DNA of 64,000 nucleotides from Colivicinus sp022776215. Its GTDB lineage: Bacteria > Bacillota_I > Bacilli_A > Erysipelotrichales > Erysipelotrichaceae. Under the pieces are notes generated by a model. The model made no database searches. It was not told where the DNA came from and worked only from the letters and a program-made list of their open reading frames with translations. Positions 1 through 7,532 of this stretch are shown one piece after another; the first letter of the stretch is position 1, and each line of letters begins with the position of its first letter. The position numbers and the translations under genes are program-made. Location: positions 1 to 64,000 of the forward strand of contig JALFIR010000017.1 in assembly GCA_022776215.1 (NCBI GenBank), given 5' to 3'.

Positions 1-1
1 T

Positions 2-9
2 TCTCCTTT
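2..9 (-). promoter_or_regulatory. Ribosome binding site of a minus-strand gene lying left of the window
   Basis: Read on the minus strand these bases are AAAGGAGA, a strong Shine-Dalgarno sequence pointing out of the window. A minus-strand gene probably starts a few bases to the left. Its identity cannot be seen. Confidence 0.5.
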
Positions 10-175
10 CTTTAAATGACAAAAGATGTTCTTGTAAGATTATTGTCACTTAAATCAAAGAGTAAATGCAACTTGAACTTCCTAAAAGACTTAATTCAAT
101 TTTGCCTATCTTAAAGTGGAACTTAACTTTTTACTTCAGGACCTAGAATTTACAAAAAATATTTTAAATTTATCC

Positions 176-204
176 TTGAAATATAGATGATGAATGACTA
201 TAAT
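176..204 (+). promoter_or_regulatory. Promoter of the DAACS-pyrKDFE operon
   Basis: TTGAAA (176-181), a 17-bp spacer and a consensus TATAAT (199-204). Transcription should start near 211, giving a leader of about 115 nt before the first start codon. Confidence 0.7.
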
Positions 205-210
205 TTTTTA

Positions 211-325
211 GAAGACTTTAATATAGTACGAGATACTATGAAGGCCAGGAATTGTTATATATGTTTTTTCATAAGGTCCACCCCATAGTATCAACTGCGG
301 GTTTTTGTTTATATAGGAGGATTTT
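211..325 (+). promoter_or_regulatory. Structured 5' leader of the pyr operon (candidate regulatory RNA)
   Basis: A perfect 9-bp inverted repeat, GATACTATG (232-240) and CATAGTATC (284-292), encloses 43 nt that include GGCC and GGTCC segments. A ribosome binding site, AGGAGG, follows at about 316-321. I see no PyrR-type anti-antiterminator box, no S-box and no terminator U-run. The fold fits no riboswitch class I recognise. A role in pyrimidine- or substrate-responsive control is inferred from position only. Confidence 0.45.
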
Positions 326-1702
326 ATGGAAAATTCAAAAATGTCATTAGCTAAGAAGATGGCAATTGCCCTTGTTCTTGGCGTTGTAGTTGGTATTGGA
401 GCTATTTTATTAAGAGTTAAGTTAGTTGAAGGTGGTAATCCAGAGACTTGGAATACTATCAATAATTTGTTGTTCGCAGATATTACTGCTGAGGGCAATG
501 AAAAAGCTATTGGTTTATTTTATATAATTGGTCAATTGTTCGTTAAGGCAATGCAGGTTATTATCATTCCTATGGTGTTCACATCAATTGTTATCGCAAT
601 GATTAGAATATCAGATGCTAAGAAGCTTGGTAGAATTGCTTCTAAGACAATTGGCTATTTTTTACTTACAACTGTTATCGCAATCTTAATTGCCTCAGTA
701 TGCGGTATGTTAAGTTACAATGCAGGCTTATTTAAGTCAGTTGAAACAGGTCTTGAGGCTGCAACTGGTAAGAGCGCTAGTAACCCATTGTTGATTCTAA
801 TTAATGCGGTTCCAAATAACTTTGTATCAGCATTAAGTAATAATGGCGGTGTTCTTGCGATTGTTGTGTGTGCTGTTGCGGTTGGTTTAGGTATTAATTC
901 AAATCCTAAAAAGTTTAGCGCTGTCTCAAAGTTATGTTCAGAAATTTCAGAACTAGTTACCGTTATCTTGTCATTTATCGTAAACAAGTTTGCACCAGTT
1001 GCGATCTTTTGTTTATTAACTAGAACTTGTGCTGCTTATGGTGTTTCTTACTTAAAGCCAGCATTAAGTTATATCGTTTTAACTACAGTATTATTATTGT
1101 TGTTCTTGTTTGTGTTCTATCCTTTGTTTGTATCAGTTACTACAAAGTGTAACCCTATTACTTTCGCTAAGAAGATTGCGAAGGTTGCCTTATTTGGTTT
1201 CTCTACTTCTTCAAGTGCTGCAACATTGCCAATGAATATGGAAACTGCTAAAGTAGAATTAGGTGTAAGCGATGAAATCGCATCATTTGTATTACCTTTG
1301 GGTATGACTATTAATATGGATGGTACTGCTTTGATGCAAGTAGTTGCGACAATCTTTATTGCAGGTGTTGCTGGTTATAGCGTAAACTTCACACAAATTG
1401 TATTAATTGGTTTATTAGCAGTTATCGCATCAGTAGGTACTCCTGCTGCTCCTGGTGCAGGCGCTGTAATCTTGTTTACAATTCTTTCGGGTGTGGGTTT
1501 CACAAATGAAATTGCCTTGTCTGTATATGCCTTAATCTTAGCTATCAATAGACCAATTGAAATGCTAGTTACTGCATTAAATGTTACAGGTGATACTGCT
1601 TGTGCTATGGTTGTTGCCAAGAGTGAAGATGGCCTTGATGAGAAGGCATTTAATGCAGAAAGCGGAGAGTATGGAGAAGAAATTATTAAAAGTTCTATCT
1701 AA
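326..1702 (+). CDS. Dicarboxylate/amino acid:cation symporter (DAACS family)
   Basis: A 458-residue polytopic membrane protein of the GltP/DctA/SstT type. It should import an acidic substrate (glutamate, aspartate or a C4-dicarboxylate) with Na+ or H+. The family signatures are clear: a serine-rich re-entrant loop STSSSAATLP near residues 293-302, NMDGT near 330, and a glycine/proline-rich second hairpin (GTPAAPGAGA) near 372. The length is normal. The stop lies 32 bp inside pyrK, so the carrier is transcribed and probably translated together with the pyrimidine genes. Aspartate is the precursor for de novo pyrimidines, and DctA-type carriers can also move orotate, so either substrate would suit the location. 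The substrate cannot be decided from sequence. Confidence 0.88.
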   Translation: MENSKMSLAKKMAIALVLGVVVGIGAILLRVKLVEGGNPETWNTINNLLFADITAEGNEKAIGLFYIIGQLFVKAMQVIIIPMVFTSIVIAMIRISDAKKLGRIASKTIGYFLLTTVIAILIASVCGMLSYNAGLFKSVETGLEAATGKSASNPLLILINAVPNNFVSALSNNGGVLAIVVCAVAVGLGINSNPKKFSAVSKLCSEISELVTVILSFIVNKFAPVAIFCLLTRTCAAYGVSYLKPALSYIVLTTVLLLLFLFVFYPLFVSVTTKCNPITFAKKIAKVALFGFSTSSSAATLPMNMETAKVELGVSDEIASFVLPLGMTINMDGTALMQVVATIFIAGVAGYSVNFTQIVLIGLLAVIASVGTPAAPGAGAVILFTILSGVGFTNEIALSVYALILAINRPIEMLVTALNVTGDTACAMVVAKSEDGLDEKAFNAESGEYGEEIIKSSI

Positions 1703-2402
1703 CGAAGGTAGTGGCCCTTACTTCACTATGAAGTTGGCTGCTGGTGAGGGTCTTGATATTAAACCGGGCCAATTCTTGAATCTTCAGATTAAGGAAAAGA
1801 GTTTAAGAAGGCCTATTTCTATCAGTGACTATAAGGATGGTATTATTACTTTAGCTATTAAGATTAATGGTGAGGGTACTAAGATTTTGTCTGAAATGGG
1901 TGTCGGCGAAGAGCTTGACACTTTATTGCCACTTGGAAATGGTATTGATTTGGATTTATTTAAAGATGAAATCCTACTTGTAGGTGGTGGTATTGGTGTA
2001 GCACCATTACTTTATATAGCTAGAGAGGCTAAAAATAAGGGTCTAAAGGTTACAACAGTACTTGGCTTTGGTAATAGAGATAATACGATTCTTTTAGAAG
2101 AAATTAAGGCTTATAGTGACAATTTCTTTGTGAGCTATGATTGCGATGGCTTAAATGTTGTTGATGTCTTAAAAAAAGAGGGTTTAGACAAAATCAATTA
2201 TTTTGCCTGTGGTCCGCTTGTTATGTTAAAAGGTGTGACTTCATATTGTAAGGACGGCTACTGTTCTTTGGAAGCTAGAATGGGCTGTGGCTTTGGTGCT
2301 TGTATGGGCTGTTCAGCTACGTTTAAGAGTGGCCGTAAAAGAATTTGCAAGGAAGGTCCAGTGTTTGAAGCGGAGGATATTATATGGGAAAACTTGATGT
2401 AG
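1671..2402 (+). CDS. pyrK: Dihydroorotate dehydrogenase B, electron transfer subunit
   Basis: PyrK passes electrons from the FMN of PyrD through FAD and a [2Fe-2S] cluster to NAD+. Visible features are the FAD-binding RPISIS motif near residue 47, a glycine-rich GGGIGVAPL near 105, and the C-terminal cysteine cluster GCGFGACMGC plus a fourth Cys near 226. The frame is open upstream, but the start at 1671 (MEKKLLKVLS) has a GGAGAG upstream and gives a normal 243-residue protein. It overlaps the carrier by 32 bp and pyrD by 19 bp, so the three genes are translationally coupled. Confidence 0.93.
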   Translation: MEKKLLKVLSNEGSGPYFTMKLAAGEGLDIKPGQFLNLQIKEKSLRRPISISDYKDGIITLAIKINGEGTKILSEMGVGEELDTLLPLGNGIDLDLFKDEILLVGGGIGVAPLLYIAREAKNKGLKVTTVLGFGNRDNTILLEEIKAYSDNFFVSYDCDGLNVVDVLKKEGLDKINYFACGPLVMLKGVTSYCKDGYCSLEARMGCGFGACMGCSATFKSGRKRICKEGPVFEAEDIIWENLM

Positions 2403-3301
2403 AATTATCTAATTTAAAACTAAAGAATCCTTTGATTCCTGCTTCTGGTACTTTCGGTTATGGCTTTGAGTTTGCAGAATTCTATGATATCAATGAGCTT
2501 GGTTCATTTTCTATTAAGGGAACTACTCTAGAGCCTCGTGATGGTAATAGACTACCAAGAATTGCTGAATATGCAGGTGGGATGTTAAATAGTGTAGGTT
2601 TAGAAAATCCTGGTGTTGAAAAGGTAGTTAATGAGTATTTTCCTAAGTTAAAGGAAATTTATCATGGTAAGGTTTTTGCGAATGTATCTGGTTTTTCTCT
2701 TGAACAATATAGAGAATGTGCTAGAAAACTAGATAAGGAAGATCTTGTAGGTATTATCGAACTTAATATCTCTTGTCCTAATGTGCATGGTGGTGGTATG
2801 TCTTTTGGGACTGATATCGATAGTGCAGTTAGTGTTTTAAAAGAGGTAAAGAGTGTTTGTACAAAGCCAGTGTATGTAAAGTGTACTCCTCAATGTAAGG
2901 ATATAGTTAAGATGGCTAAGGCTTTAGAAGAGAATGGTGCTGATGGTTTAGTGTTATTAAATACTTTCTTAGGTATGCGTTTTGATATTAGAACTGGTAA
3001 GCCGATTTTAGATAATCTAACAGGTGGTGTTTCTGGCAAGGGCATTTATCCAATTGTTCTAGAGACAATTTATAAGGTATATAAAGAAGTTAATATTCCA
3101 ATCGTTGGTTGTGGTGGTGTGTCTTGTGCTAAGGATGTAGTTGAGATGATGTCTGCTGGTGCTAGTGCGGTTGAGATTGGTACTGAAAATTTAATTAATC
3201 CCTATGCTTGTAAGGAAATAATTGATGATTTAGGTATTTTATTAGATGAACTAAAAATAGATAATATAAGTAGTATTATTGGAAGGAGTCATAATGTCTA
3301 G
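2384..3301 (+). CDS. pyrD: Dihydroorotate dehydrogenase, class 1B catalytic subunit
   Basis: A 305-residue TIM-barrel flavoprotein that oxidises dihydroorotate to orotate. The NISCPN segment near residues 128-133 carries the catalytic cysteine typical of class 1 enzymes. The neighbouring pyrK assigns it to class 1B, the NAD+-linked heterotetramer. The C-terminal IVGCGGV and ASAVEIGTE segments are FMN phosphate-binding loops. A strong ribosome site (CGGAGG) precedes the ATG inside pyrK. The stop overlaps the pyrF start by 8 bp. Confidence 0.95.
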   Translation: MGKLDVELSNLKLKNPLIPASGTFGYGFEFAEFYDINELGSFSIKGTTLEPRDGNRLPRIAEYAGGMLNSVGLENPGVEKVVNEYFPKLKEIYHGKVFANVSGFSLEQYRECARKLDKEDLVGIIELNISCPNVHGGGMSFGTDIDSAVSVLKEVKSVCTKPVYVKCTPQCKDIVKMAKALEENGADGLVLLNTFLGMRFDIRTGKPILDNLTGGVSGKGIYPIVLETIYKVYKEVNIPIVGCGGVSCAKDVVEMMSAGASAVEIGTENLINPYACKEIIDDLGILLDELKIDNISSIIGRSHNV

Positions 3302-3995
3302 AGAAGTTATAGTTGCGTGCGATTTTAAGGATAAGGAAACTTTACTTTCTTTCCTTGATAAGTTTGATGGTGATAAGAAGCCTTTCTTAAAGATTGGTAT
3401 GGAAATTTTCTATGGTCAAGGACCAGAACTTGTAAGAGAGATTAAGAAAAGAGGCCATAAGGTTTTCCTTGATTTAAAGTTACATGATATTCCAAATACT
3501 GTTTATAAGGCTATGTTGAATCTTGCTGATCTTGATGTAGATATGGTTAATGTTCATGCAGGTGGCGGTATTGAGATGATGAAGGCTGCAAAAAGAGCAC
3601 TAACTGAAAAGGGTAAGGATACAAAGTTACTTGCAGTTACTATTTTAACTAGTTTAAATAGCGAGAGTATCGCTAATGAATTATTAATTTCTAAGGATTT
3701 AAATGAGACAGTAGTTCATTATGCTAAGAATGCTAAACAAGCAGGATGTGATGGTGTTGTTTGTTCACCTTTAGAGAGTGGTGTTGTTAAGGAAAATTGT
3801 GGCAGCGATTTCTTAACAGTTACTCCTGGTGTTCGTTTTGCGGATGATGATAAGGGTGATCAAAAAAGAGTTACTACTCCAGCTTTAGCTAAGGAATTAG
3901 GTTCTTCTTATATTGTTGTAGGAAGAAGTATTACAGCTGCTGCTGATCCAAAGGCTGCTTATTTAAGAGCTTGTGAAGAATTTGAAGGGGAATAA
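3294..3995 (+). CDS. pyrF: Orotidine 5'-phosphate decarboxylase
   Basis: Converts OMP to UMP, the last step of UMP synthesis. The group I signature DLKLHDIPNT (residues about 60-69) holds the catalytic Lys-Asp array, and TPGVRF forms the phosphate-binding region. An in-frame ATG at 3279 exists, but the start at 3294 (MSREVIVAC) is preceded by GGAAGGAG at proper spacing and gives the usual length of 233 residues. The next gene, pyrE, starts immediately after it. Confidence 0.94.
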   Translation: MSREVIVACDFKDKETLLSFLDKFDGDKKPFLKIGMEIFYGQGPELVREIKKRGHKVFLDLKLHDIPNTVYKAMLNLADLDVDMVNVHAGGGIEMMKAAKRALTEKGKDTKLLAVTILTSLNSESIANELLISKDLNETVVHYAKNAKQAGCDGVVCSPLESGVVKENCGSDFLTVTPGVRFADDDKGDQKRVTTPALAKELGSSYIVVGRSITAAADPKAAYLRACEEFEGE

Positions 3996-3996
3996 A

Positions 3997-4629
3997 ATGG
4001 AGAGAAAAATTGCGGAAGATTTATTAAAGATTAAGGCTGTGTTCTTAAGACCAGAGGAACCATTTACTTGGGCTAGTGGTATTAAGTCACCTATTTATTG
4101 TGATAACCGTTTAACATTATCTGATGTTGAGGTTAGAAATGATGTTGAAAATGCTATCGCAGAACTTATTAAGAAGTATTATCCAGAGACTGAGATGGTA
4201 ATTGGTACATCTACTGCCGGTATTGCGCATGCTGCTATTGTTGCTACTATCTTAAACCTACCTATGGGTTATGTTAGAGGTTCTAACAAGGATCATGGTA
4301 GAAATAATAAGATTGAGGGTAAGGTTGAACCTGGCACTAAGTGTGTTGTAGTTGAAGATTTAATTTCAACTGCTAAGTCTGCAATCGAAGTTTGTGAGAC
4401 TTTAAGAGAAGTTGGTGCTGAAGTATTAGGTATCGCATCTATTTTCACTTATGGCATGACTAAGGCTTCTGATAAGTTAGCTGAACATAATATCATCAAT
4501 CATTCATCAAGTAACTATGATACTTTGATTGATGTAGCTATTGATTGTGGTTATATCGAGGCTGAACAAAAGGATGCTTTGTTAGCTTTTAGAAATAATC
4601 CTGATGATGAATCTTGGATTAATAAATAG
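3997..4629 (+). CDS. pyrE: Orotate phosphoribosyltransferase
   Basis: Makes OMP from orotate and PRPP. The PRPP loop is present as VVVEDLISTA near residues 117-126. The glycine that usually follows the Thr is alanine here and the next residue is Lys, a mild departure from the family. The start at 3997 follows GAAGGGG and gives 210 residues. It is the last gene of the operon, followed by an intrinsic terminator. pyrB, pyrC and carAB are not in the window. Confidence 0.92.
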   Translation: MERKIAEDLLKIKAVFLRPEEPFTWASGIKSPIYCDNRLTLSDVEVRNDVENAIAELIKKYYPETEMVIGTSTAGIAHAAIVATILNLPMGYVRGSNKDHGRNNKIEGKVEPGTKCVVVEDLISTAKSAIEVCETLREVGAEVLGIASIFTYGMTKASDKLAEHNIINHSSSNYDTLIDVAIDCGYIEAEQKDALLAFRNNPDDESWINK

Positions 4630-4663
4630 TTGGTTAATTTAAATCATTTATACTAAAACGAAG

Positions 4664-4697
4664 AGATTTGATGTTTTATGTCAAATCTTTTTCTTTT
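4664..4697 (+). terminator. Intrinsic terminator of the pyr operon
   Basis: AGATTTGA (4664-4671) pairs with TCAAATCT (4681-4688) and is followed by a T-rich run. It separates pyrE from the SAM riboswitch. Confidence 0.8.
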
Positions 4698-4719
4698 CAT
4701 GTGTTAACATATTACTAGT

Positions 4720-4834
4720 CCATAAAGAGAGGCGGAGAGACAAGCTCTATGAAACCTCAGCAACCACTAGATATAGATGGTGCTAAAGCTTGTATGATGG
4801 GTTATGTTTGTTTTGTTGCCCATCAGTCGATGGG
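4720..4834 (+). ncRNA. SAM-I (S-box) riboswitch with transcription terminator
   Basis: The conserved S-box core is present: AGAGAGGCGGAGAGAC, then GAAACCTCAGCAACC, then GGTGCTAAAGCT. Outer bases CATAA (4721-4725) and TTATG (4802-4806) can form P1. The expression platform is also visible. CCCATC (4819-4824) pairs with GATGGG (4829-4834) ahead of TTTTTC to form a terminator. A second GATGGG at 4796-4801 can pair with the same CCCATC as an antiterminator. By family knowledge, SAM binding stabilises P1, frees the terminator and switches metK off. Confidence 0.95.
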
Positions 4835-4871
4835 TTTTTCTTTTCTCTTTTTGGCTAATAGGAGGAAAAAT

Positions 4872-5654
4872 ATGTTTGAAAAAGTAAATCCATGTCATCC
4901 TGATAAGGTGGCAGATAGAATTGCAGGTGCTATTGTTGATTTGGCTTATACTAAGCAAGATAATCCAAAGGTTGCGGTTGAAGTATTGATTGGCCATGGT
5001 AATTGTCATGTGATTCTGGAGACTTCTTGTGTTTTCACTAAAGCTGAGATTGAAAGTATTGTGGCAAGAATCGCTGGTAATGTAAGATGTGATGTTGTTT
5101 GTGTTGCTCAAGATGAACATCTAGCAGGTAATCAAAAGGGTAAGGTAAGATGTGGTGATAATGGTATCTTCAAGGGTATGCCAGTTACTGCTGAACAAGT
5201 TAAGTTGTCTAAGATTGCTAGGGATATATATTCAAGATATCCAAGTGATGGTAAGTATGTATTAAGTGGCGATCGTTTGATTATTTGTCAAAGCAGAGCT
5301 AGTAGTGATGAACTTCTTGAATTATATCCAAATAGTGAAGTAAATCCTTTAGGTGAATGGGATGGTGGCTACAATGTTGATAGTGGGGCTACTAATAGAA
5401 AATTAGGCAGTGACATGGGTGATGGTGTTACTGGTGGTGGTTTACATGGCAAGGATTTGTCTAAGGCTGATGTGAGTGTTAATATCTATGCACATTTAAA
5501 GGCTCAGGAACTAAATAAGCCAATTACTTTGTGTTGTGCAATTGGTGATGAGACTATTGATGGCAGACCTTATAGTGAGATTGTAGAGATTGCTAGAGAT
5601 TATATTGATTCTGTTGGTGGCTTTGAAGAGTTCGCTAAGTGGGGTTTAATCTAA
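4872..5654 (+). CDS. metK: S-adenosylmethionine synthetase, compact divergent form
   Basis: Predicted to make SAM from methionine and ATP. Family motifs survive: HPDK at residues 9-12, a GDNGIFKG segment near 95 that matches the usual GDQG loop, and GGGLHGKD at 188-195, which matches GGGAFSGKD. The protein is only 260 residues, whereas ordinary bacterial MetK is about 380-400. The middle and the C-terminus appear shortened; the usual C-terminal region after the glycine-rich loop is reduced to about 65 residues. The start at 4872 follows AGGAGG. An S-box riboswitch directly upstream supports the function. Activity of the compact form is inferred. Confidence 0.83.
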   Translation: MFEKVNPCHPDKVADRIAGAIVDLAYTKQDNPKVAVEVLIGHGNCHVILETSCVFTKAEIESIVARIAGNVRCDVVCVAQDEHLAGNQKGKVRCGDNGIFKGMPVTAEQVKLSKIARDIYSRYPSDGKYVLSGDRLIICQSRASSDELLELYPNSEVNPLGEWDGGYNVDSGATNRKLGSDMGDGVTGGGLHGKDLSKADVSVNIYAHLKAQELNKPITLCCAIGDETIDGRPYSEIVEIARDYIDSVGGFEEFAKWGLI

Positions 5655-5662
5655 TAATACTG

Positions 5663-5680
5663 TATAATATAAGTGGAGGA
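5663..5680 (+). promoter_or_regulatory. -10 box and ribosome site of the DUF4358 lipoprotein gene
   Basis: TATAAT (5663-5668) lies just upstream of GTGGAGGA (5673-5680). The ribosome site overlaps a first ATG at 5680 and so favours the second ATG at 5686. No clear -35 box is seen. Confidence 0.45.
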
Positions 5681-5685
5681 TGAAG

Positions 5686-6147
5686 ATGAAAAAGATTTTA
5701 ACTACACTTATGGCTATGCTTGCACTATTCACATTAGTTGCATGTTCAGAGGGAAATGATGAAAAGTTTCCAACTGATTTAAATAAGCTTATGGATGCAG
5801 TTTATGCAGGGCTAGATGATGAAGTTCCTTCAACTAGAAGAAAAAAGGTTACTGCTGATAATGTAGAGTATTATTTAGGTCTAAGCGAATGCAACTTTGA
5901 AGAGGCTTTAGCTAGTGAGCCTGATATGAGTTCAATTGCTCATTCTGTGGTTCTTGTAAAGGCAAAGAGTGCAAGTGATATTGATGCGCTTAAGAAAGAA
6001 ATTTCTGAGAACTTAAATCCTAATAAATGGATTTGTGTGGGAGTTGAAGAAATCAAAATGGCATCACATGATAACATCTTACTTGTCGTAATGGATGATG
6101 AAGTTGGCGATAAGATGATTGAGAATTTTAATAATTTAAGTAAGTAA
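5686..6147 (+). CDS. DUF4358-type lipoprotein
   Basis: A 153-residue secreted lipoprotein. The N-terminus is a hydrophobic signal peptide ending in the lipobox LVAC, with the lipidated Cys at residue 20. The rest resembles DUF4358 proteins of anaerobic Firmicutes (motifs such as LMDAVYAGL, VLVKAKSASD and NPNKWICVGVE), whose function is unknown. The ORF could begin at 5680, but that ATG sits inside the GGAGG ribosome site, so 5686 is preferred. It stands alone between metK and a terminator. Confidence 0.75.
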   Translation: MKKILTTLMAMLALFTLVACSEGNDEKFPTDLNKLMDAVYAGLDDEVPSTRRKKVTADNVEYYLGLSECNFEEALASEPDMSSIAHSVVLVKAKSASDIDALKKEISENLNPNKWICVGVEEIKMASHDNILLVVMDDEVGDKMIENFNNLSK

Positions 6148-6148
6148 G

Positions 6149-6174
6149 GGTCTTCGAAAGAAGCCTTTTCTTTT
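6149..6174 (+). terminator. Intrinsic terminator after the DUF4358 gene
   Basis: GG-t-CTTC (6149-6155) pairs with GAAGCC (6160-6165) around a GAAA tetraloop with one bulged T. TTTTCTTTT follows. Confidence 0.75.
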
Positions 6175-6188
6175 GGTACAATGACAAT

Positions 6189-7529
6189 ATGATATTCTCA
6201 AGCGTTAGTTTCTTATTTTATTTCTTTCCTATCGTACTTATACTTTATTTTTTAAGTCCTAGGAAATATCGTAATTTAATATTGTTTATAAGTAGTTTGT
6301 TCTTTTATTTTGTAGGAGAGAAACAATATACATTGATTCTATTGTTTTCATGTGTTTTTAATTTTTTTTATTCGAAAAGGATTAAGGATAAAAAGACTTT
6401 ATGGTTTGGTGTAATAGTCAATTTATCTTTGTTGATATATTTTAAATATACTAATTTCATTGTGAATGATGTATTAGGTTTTAATAATTTAGTAAATATT
6501 GTTTTGCCTATTGGTATATCATTCTTTACTTTCCAGGCAATCAGTTATTTGATTGATGTATATAGGGGTGATGTAAAGGCTAGTAAGTCATTTATTAACT
6601 TTGGCACTTACTTAACTTTCTTTCCACAACTTATCGCAGGTCCTATCGTAAGATATGAGACTGTTAATGAGGAATTGATTGATAGAAAAGAAAATGTTGA
6701 TGATGCGAGTAGGGGTATAACCCGTTTTTGTGTAGGTCTATTTAAGAAGGTAGTAATCGCAGATACTTTAGGAAGTATAGTAAAACTATTAAGTGCTATT
6801 AAGGTACGCTCTAGTTTATCTTATTTCTTGGAAATGATTAGTGCTACGATGCAGTTATATTATGATTTTAGTGCCTATAGTGATATGGCTATTGGTATGG
6901 CTTTGATATTTGGTTTTCATTTCTTAGAGAATTTTAATTATCCATTAGTAGCTACATCAGTTAAAGATTTCTGGCGTAGATGGCATATTTCTTTGTCGTC
7001 TTTCTTAAAAGATTATATTTATATTCCCTTAGGTGGTAGTAGATGTTCTAATTCAAGATATATCTTTAATTTGTTTGTAGTATGGTTTTTAACCGGTTTC
7101 TGGCATGGTGGGGACTATAACTTTATTCTTTGGGGCTTGTATTTTGGCTTAGTTTTAATAATTGAAAAGTTTGTGTTCAAGGGTTTCTTTGATAGACATA
7201 AGATAATTGGTTTTGTGTATACAACTTTGATTGTGAATATATCTTTTGTGATTTTTAATCATTCTAATCTTTTGGATATTAAAAATTTCATAGTTGGACT
7301 ATTTAACTTAAAATATCTAGTTGATAAGGAAACCTTATTCTATTTAAAGAACTATGTGGCGTTCTTTGCTGTGTGTATCGTTGGTATTACGCCATTATGT
7401 AAAAATATTTATTCTAGGTTAAAGAATAAGGATTTAGTTAATATAGTATTGGTAATCTTATTATTACTTATATCGACTGCATATATTATTGATGCGACTT
7501 TTATGCCGTTCTTATATTTTAGGTTTTAG
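6189..7529 (+). CDS. MBOAT family membrane O-acyltransferase (AlgI-like)
   Basis: A 446-residue polytopic membrane protein that should move acyl (usually acetyl) groups across the membrane for addition to a cell-surface polymer. MBOAT hallmarks are visible: LPIGISFFTFQAISY, FFPQLIAGPI, KDFWRRWHISLS and the catalytic-histidine segment FLTGFWHG. It pairs with the DHHW gene 3 bp downstream, as algI pairs with algJ. There is no ribosome site; TACAAT (6177-6182) is followed by exactly 6 nt and the ATG, so the mRNA may be leaderless. The acceptor polymer is unknown. Confidence 0.87.
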   Translation: MIFSSVSFLFYFFPIVLILYFLSPRKYRNLILFISSLFFYFVGEKQYTLILLFSCVFNFFYSKRIKDKKTLWFGVIVNLSLLIYFKYTNFIVNDVLGFNNLVNIVLPIGISFFTFQAISYLIDVYRGDVKASKSFINFGTYLTFFPQLIAGPIVRYETVNEELIDRKENVDDASRGITRFCVGLFKKVVIADTLGSIVKLLSAIKVRSSLSYFLEMISATMQLYYDFSAYSDMAIGMALIFGFHFLENFNYPLVATSVKDFWRRWHISLSSFLKDYIYIPLGGSRCSNSRYIFNLFVVWFLTGFWHGGDYNFILWGLYFGLVLIIEKFVFKGFFDRHKIIGFVYTTLIVNISFVIFNHSNLLDIKNFIVGLFNLKYLVDKETLFYLKNYVAFFAVCIVGITPLCKNIYSRLKNKDLVNIVLVILLLLISTAYIIDATFMPFLYFRF

Positions 7530-7532
7530 TTT

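Noticed and set aside
176..325. PyrR-binding attenuator before the pyr operon
   Set aside because: No conserved PyrR loop sequence and no terminator hairpin with a T-run were found in the leader.
1581..1670. Upstream extension of pyrK
   Set aside because: These codons lie in the other frame of the carrier gene and are not PyrK-like. The ATG at 1671 gives a full-length PyrK.
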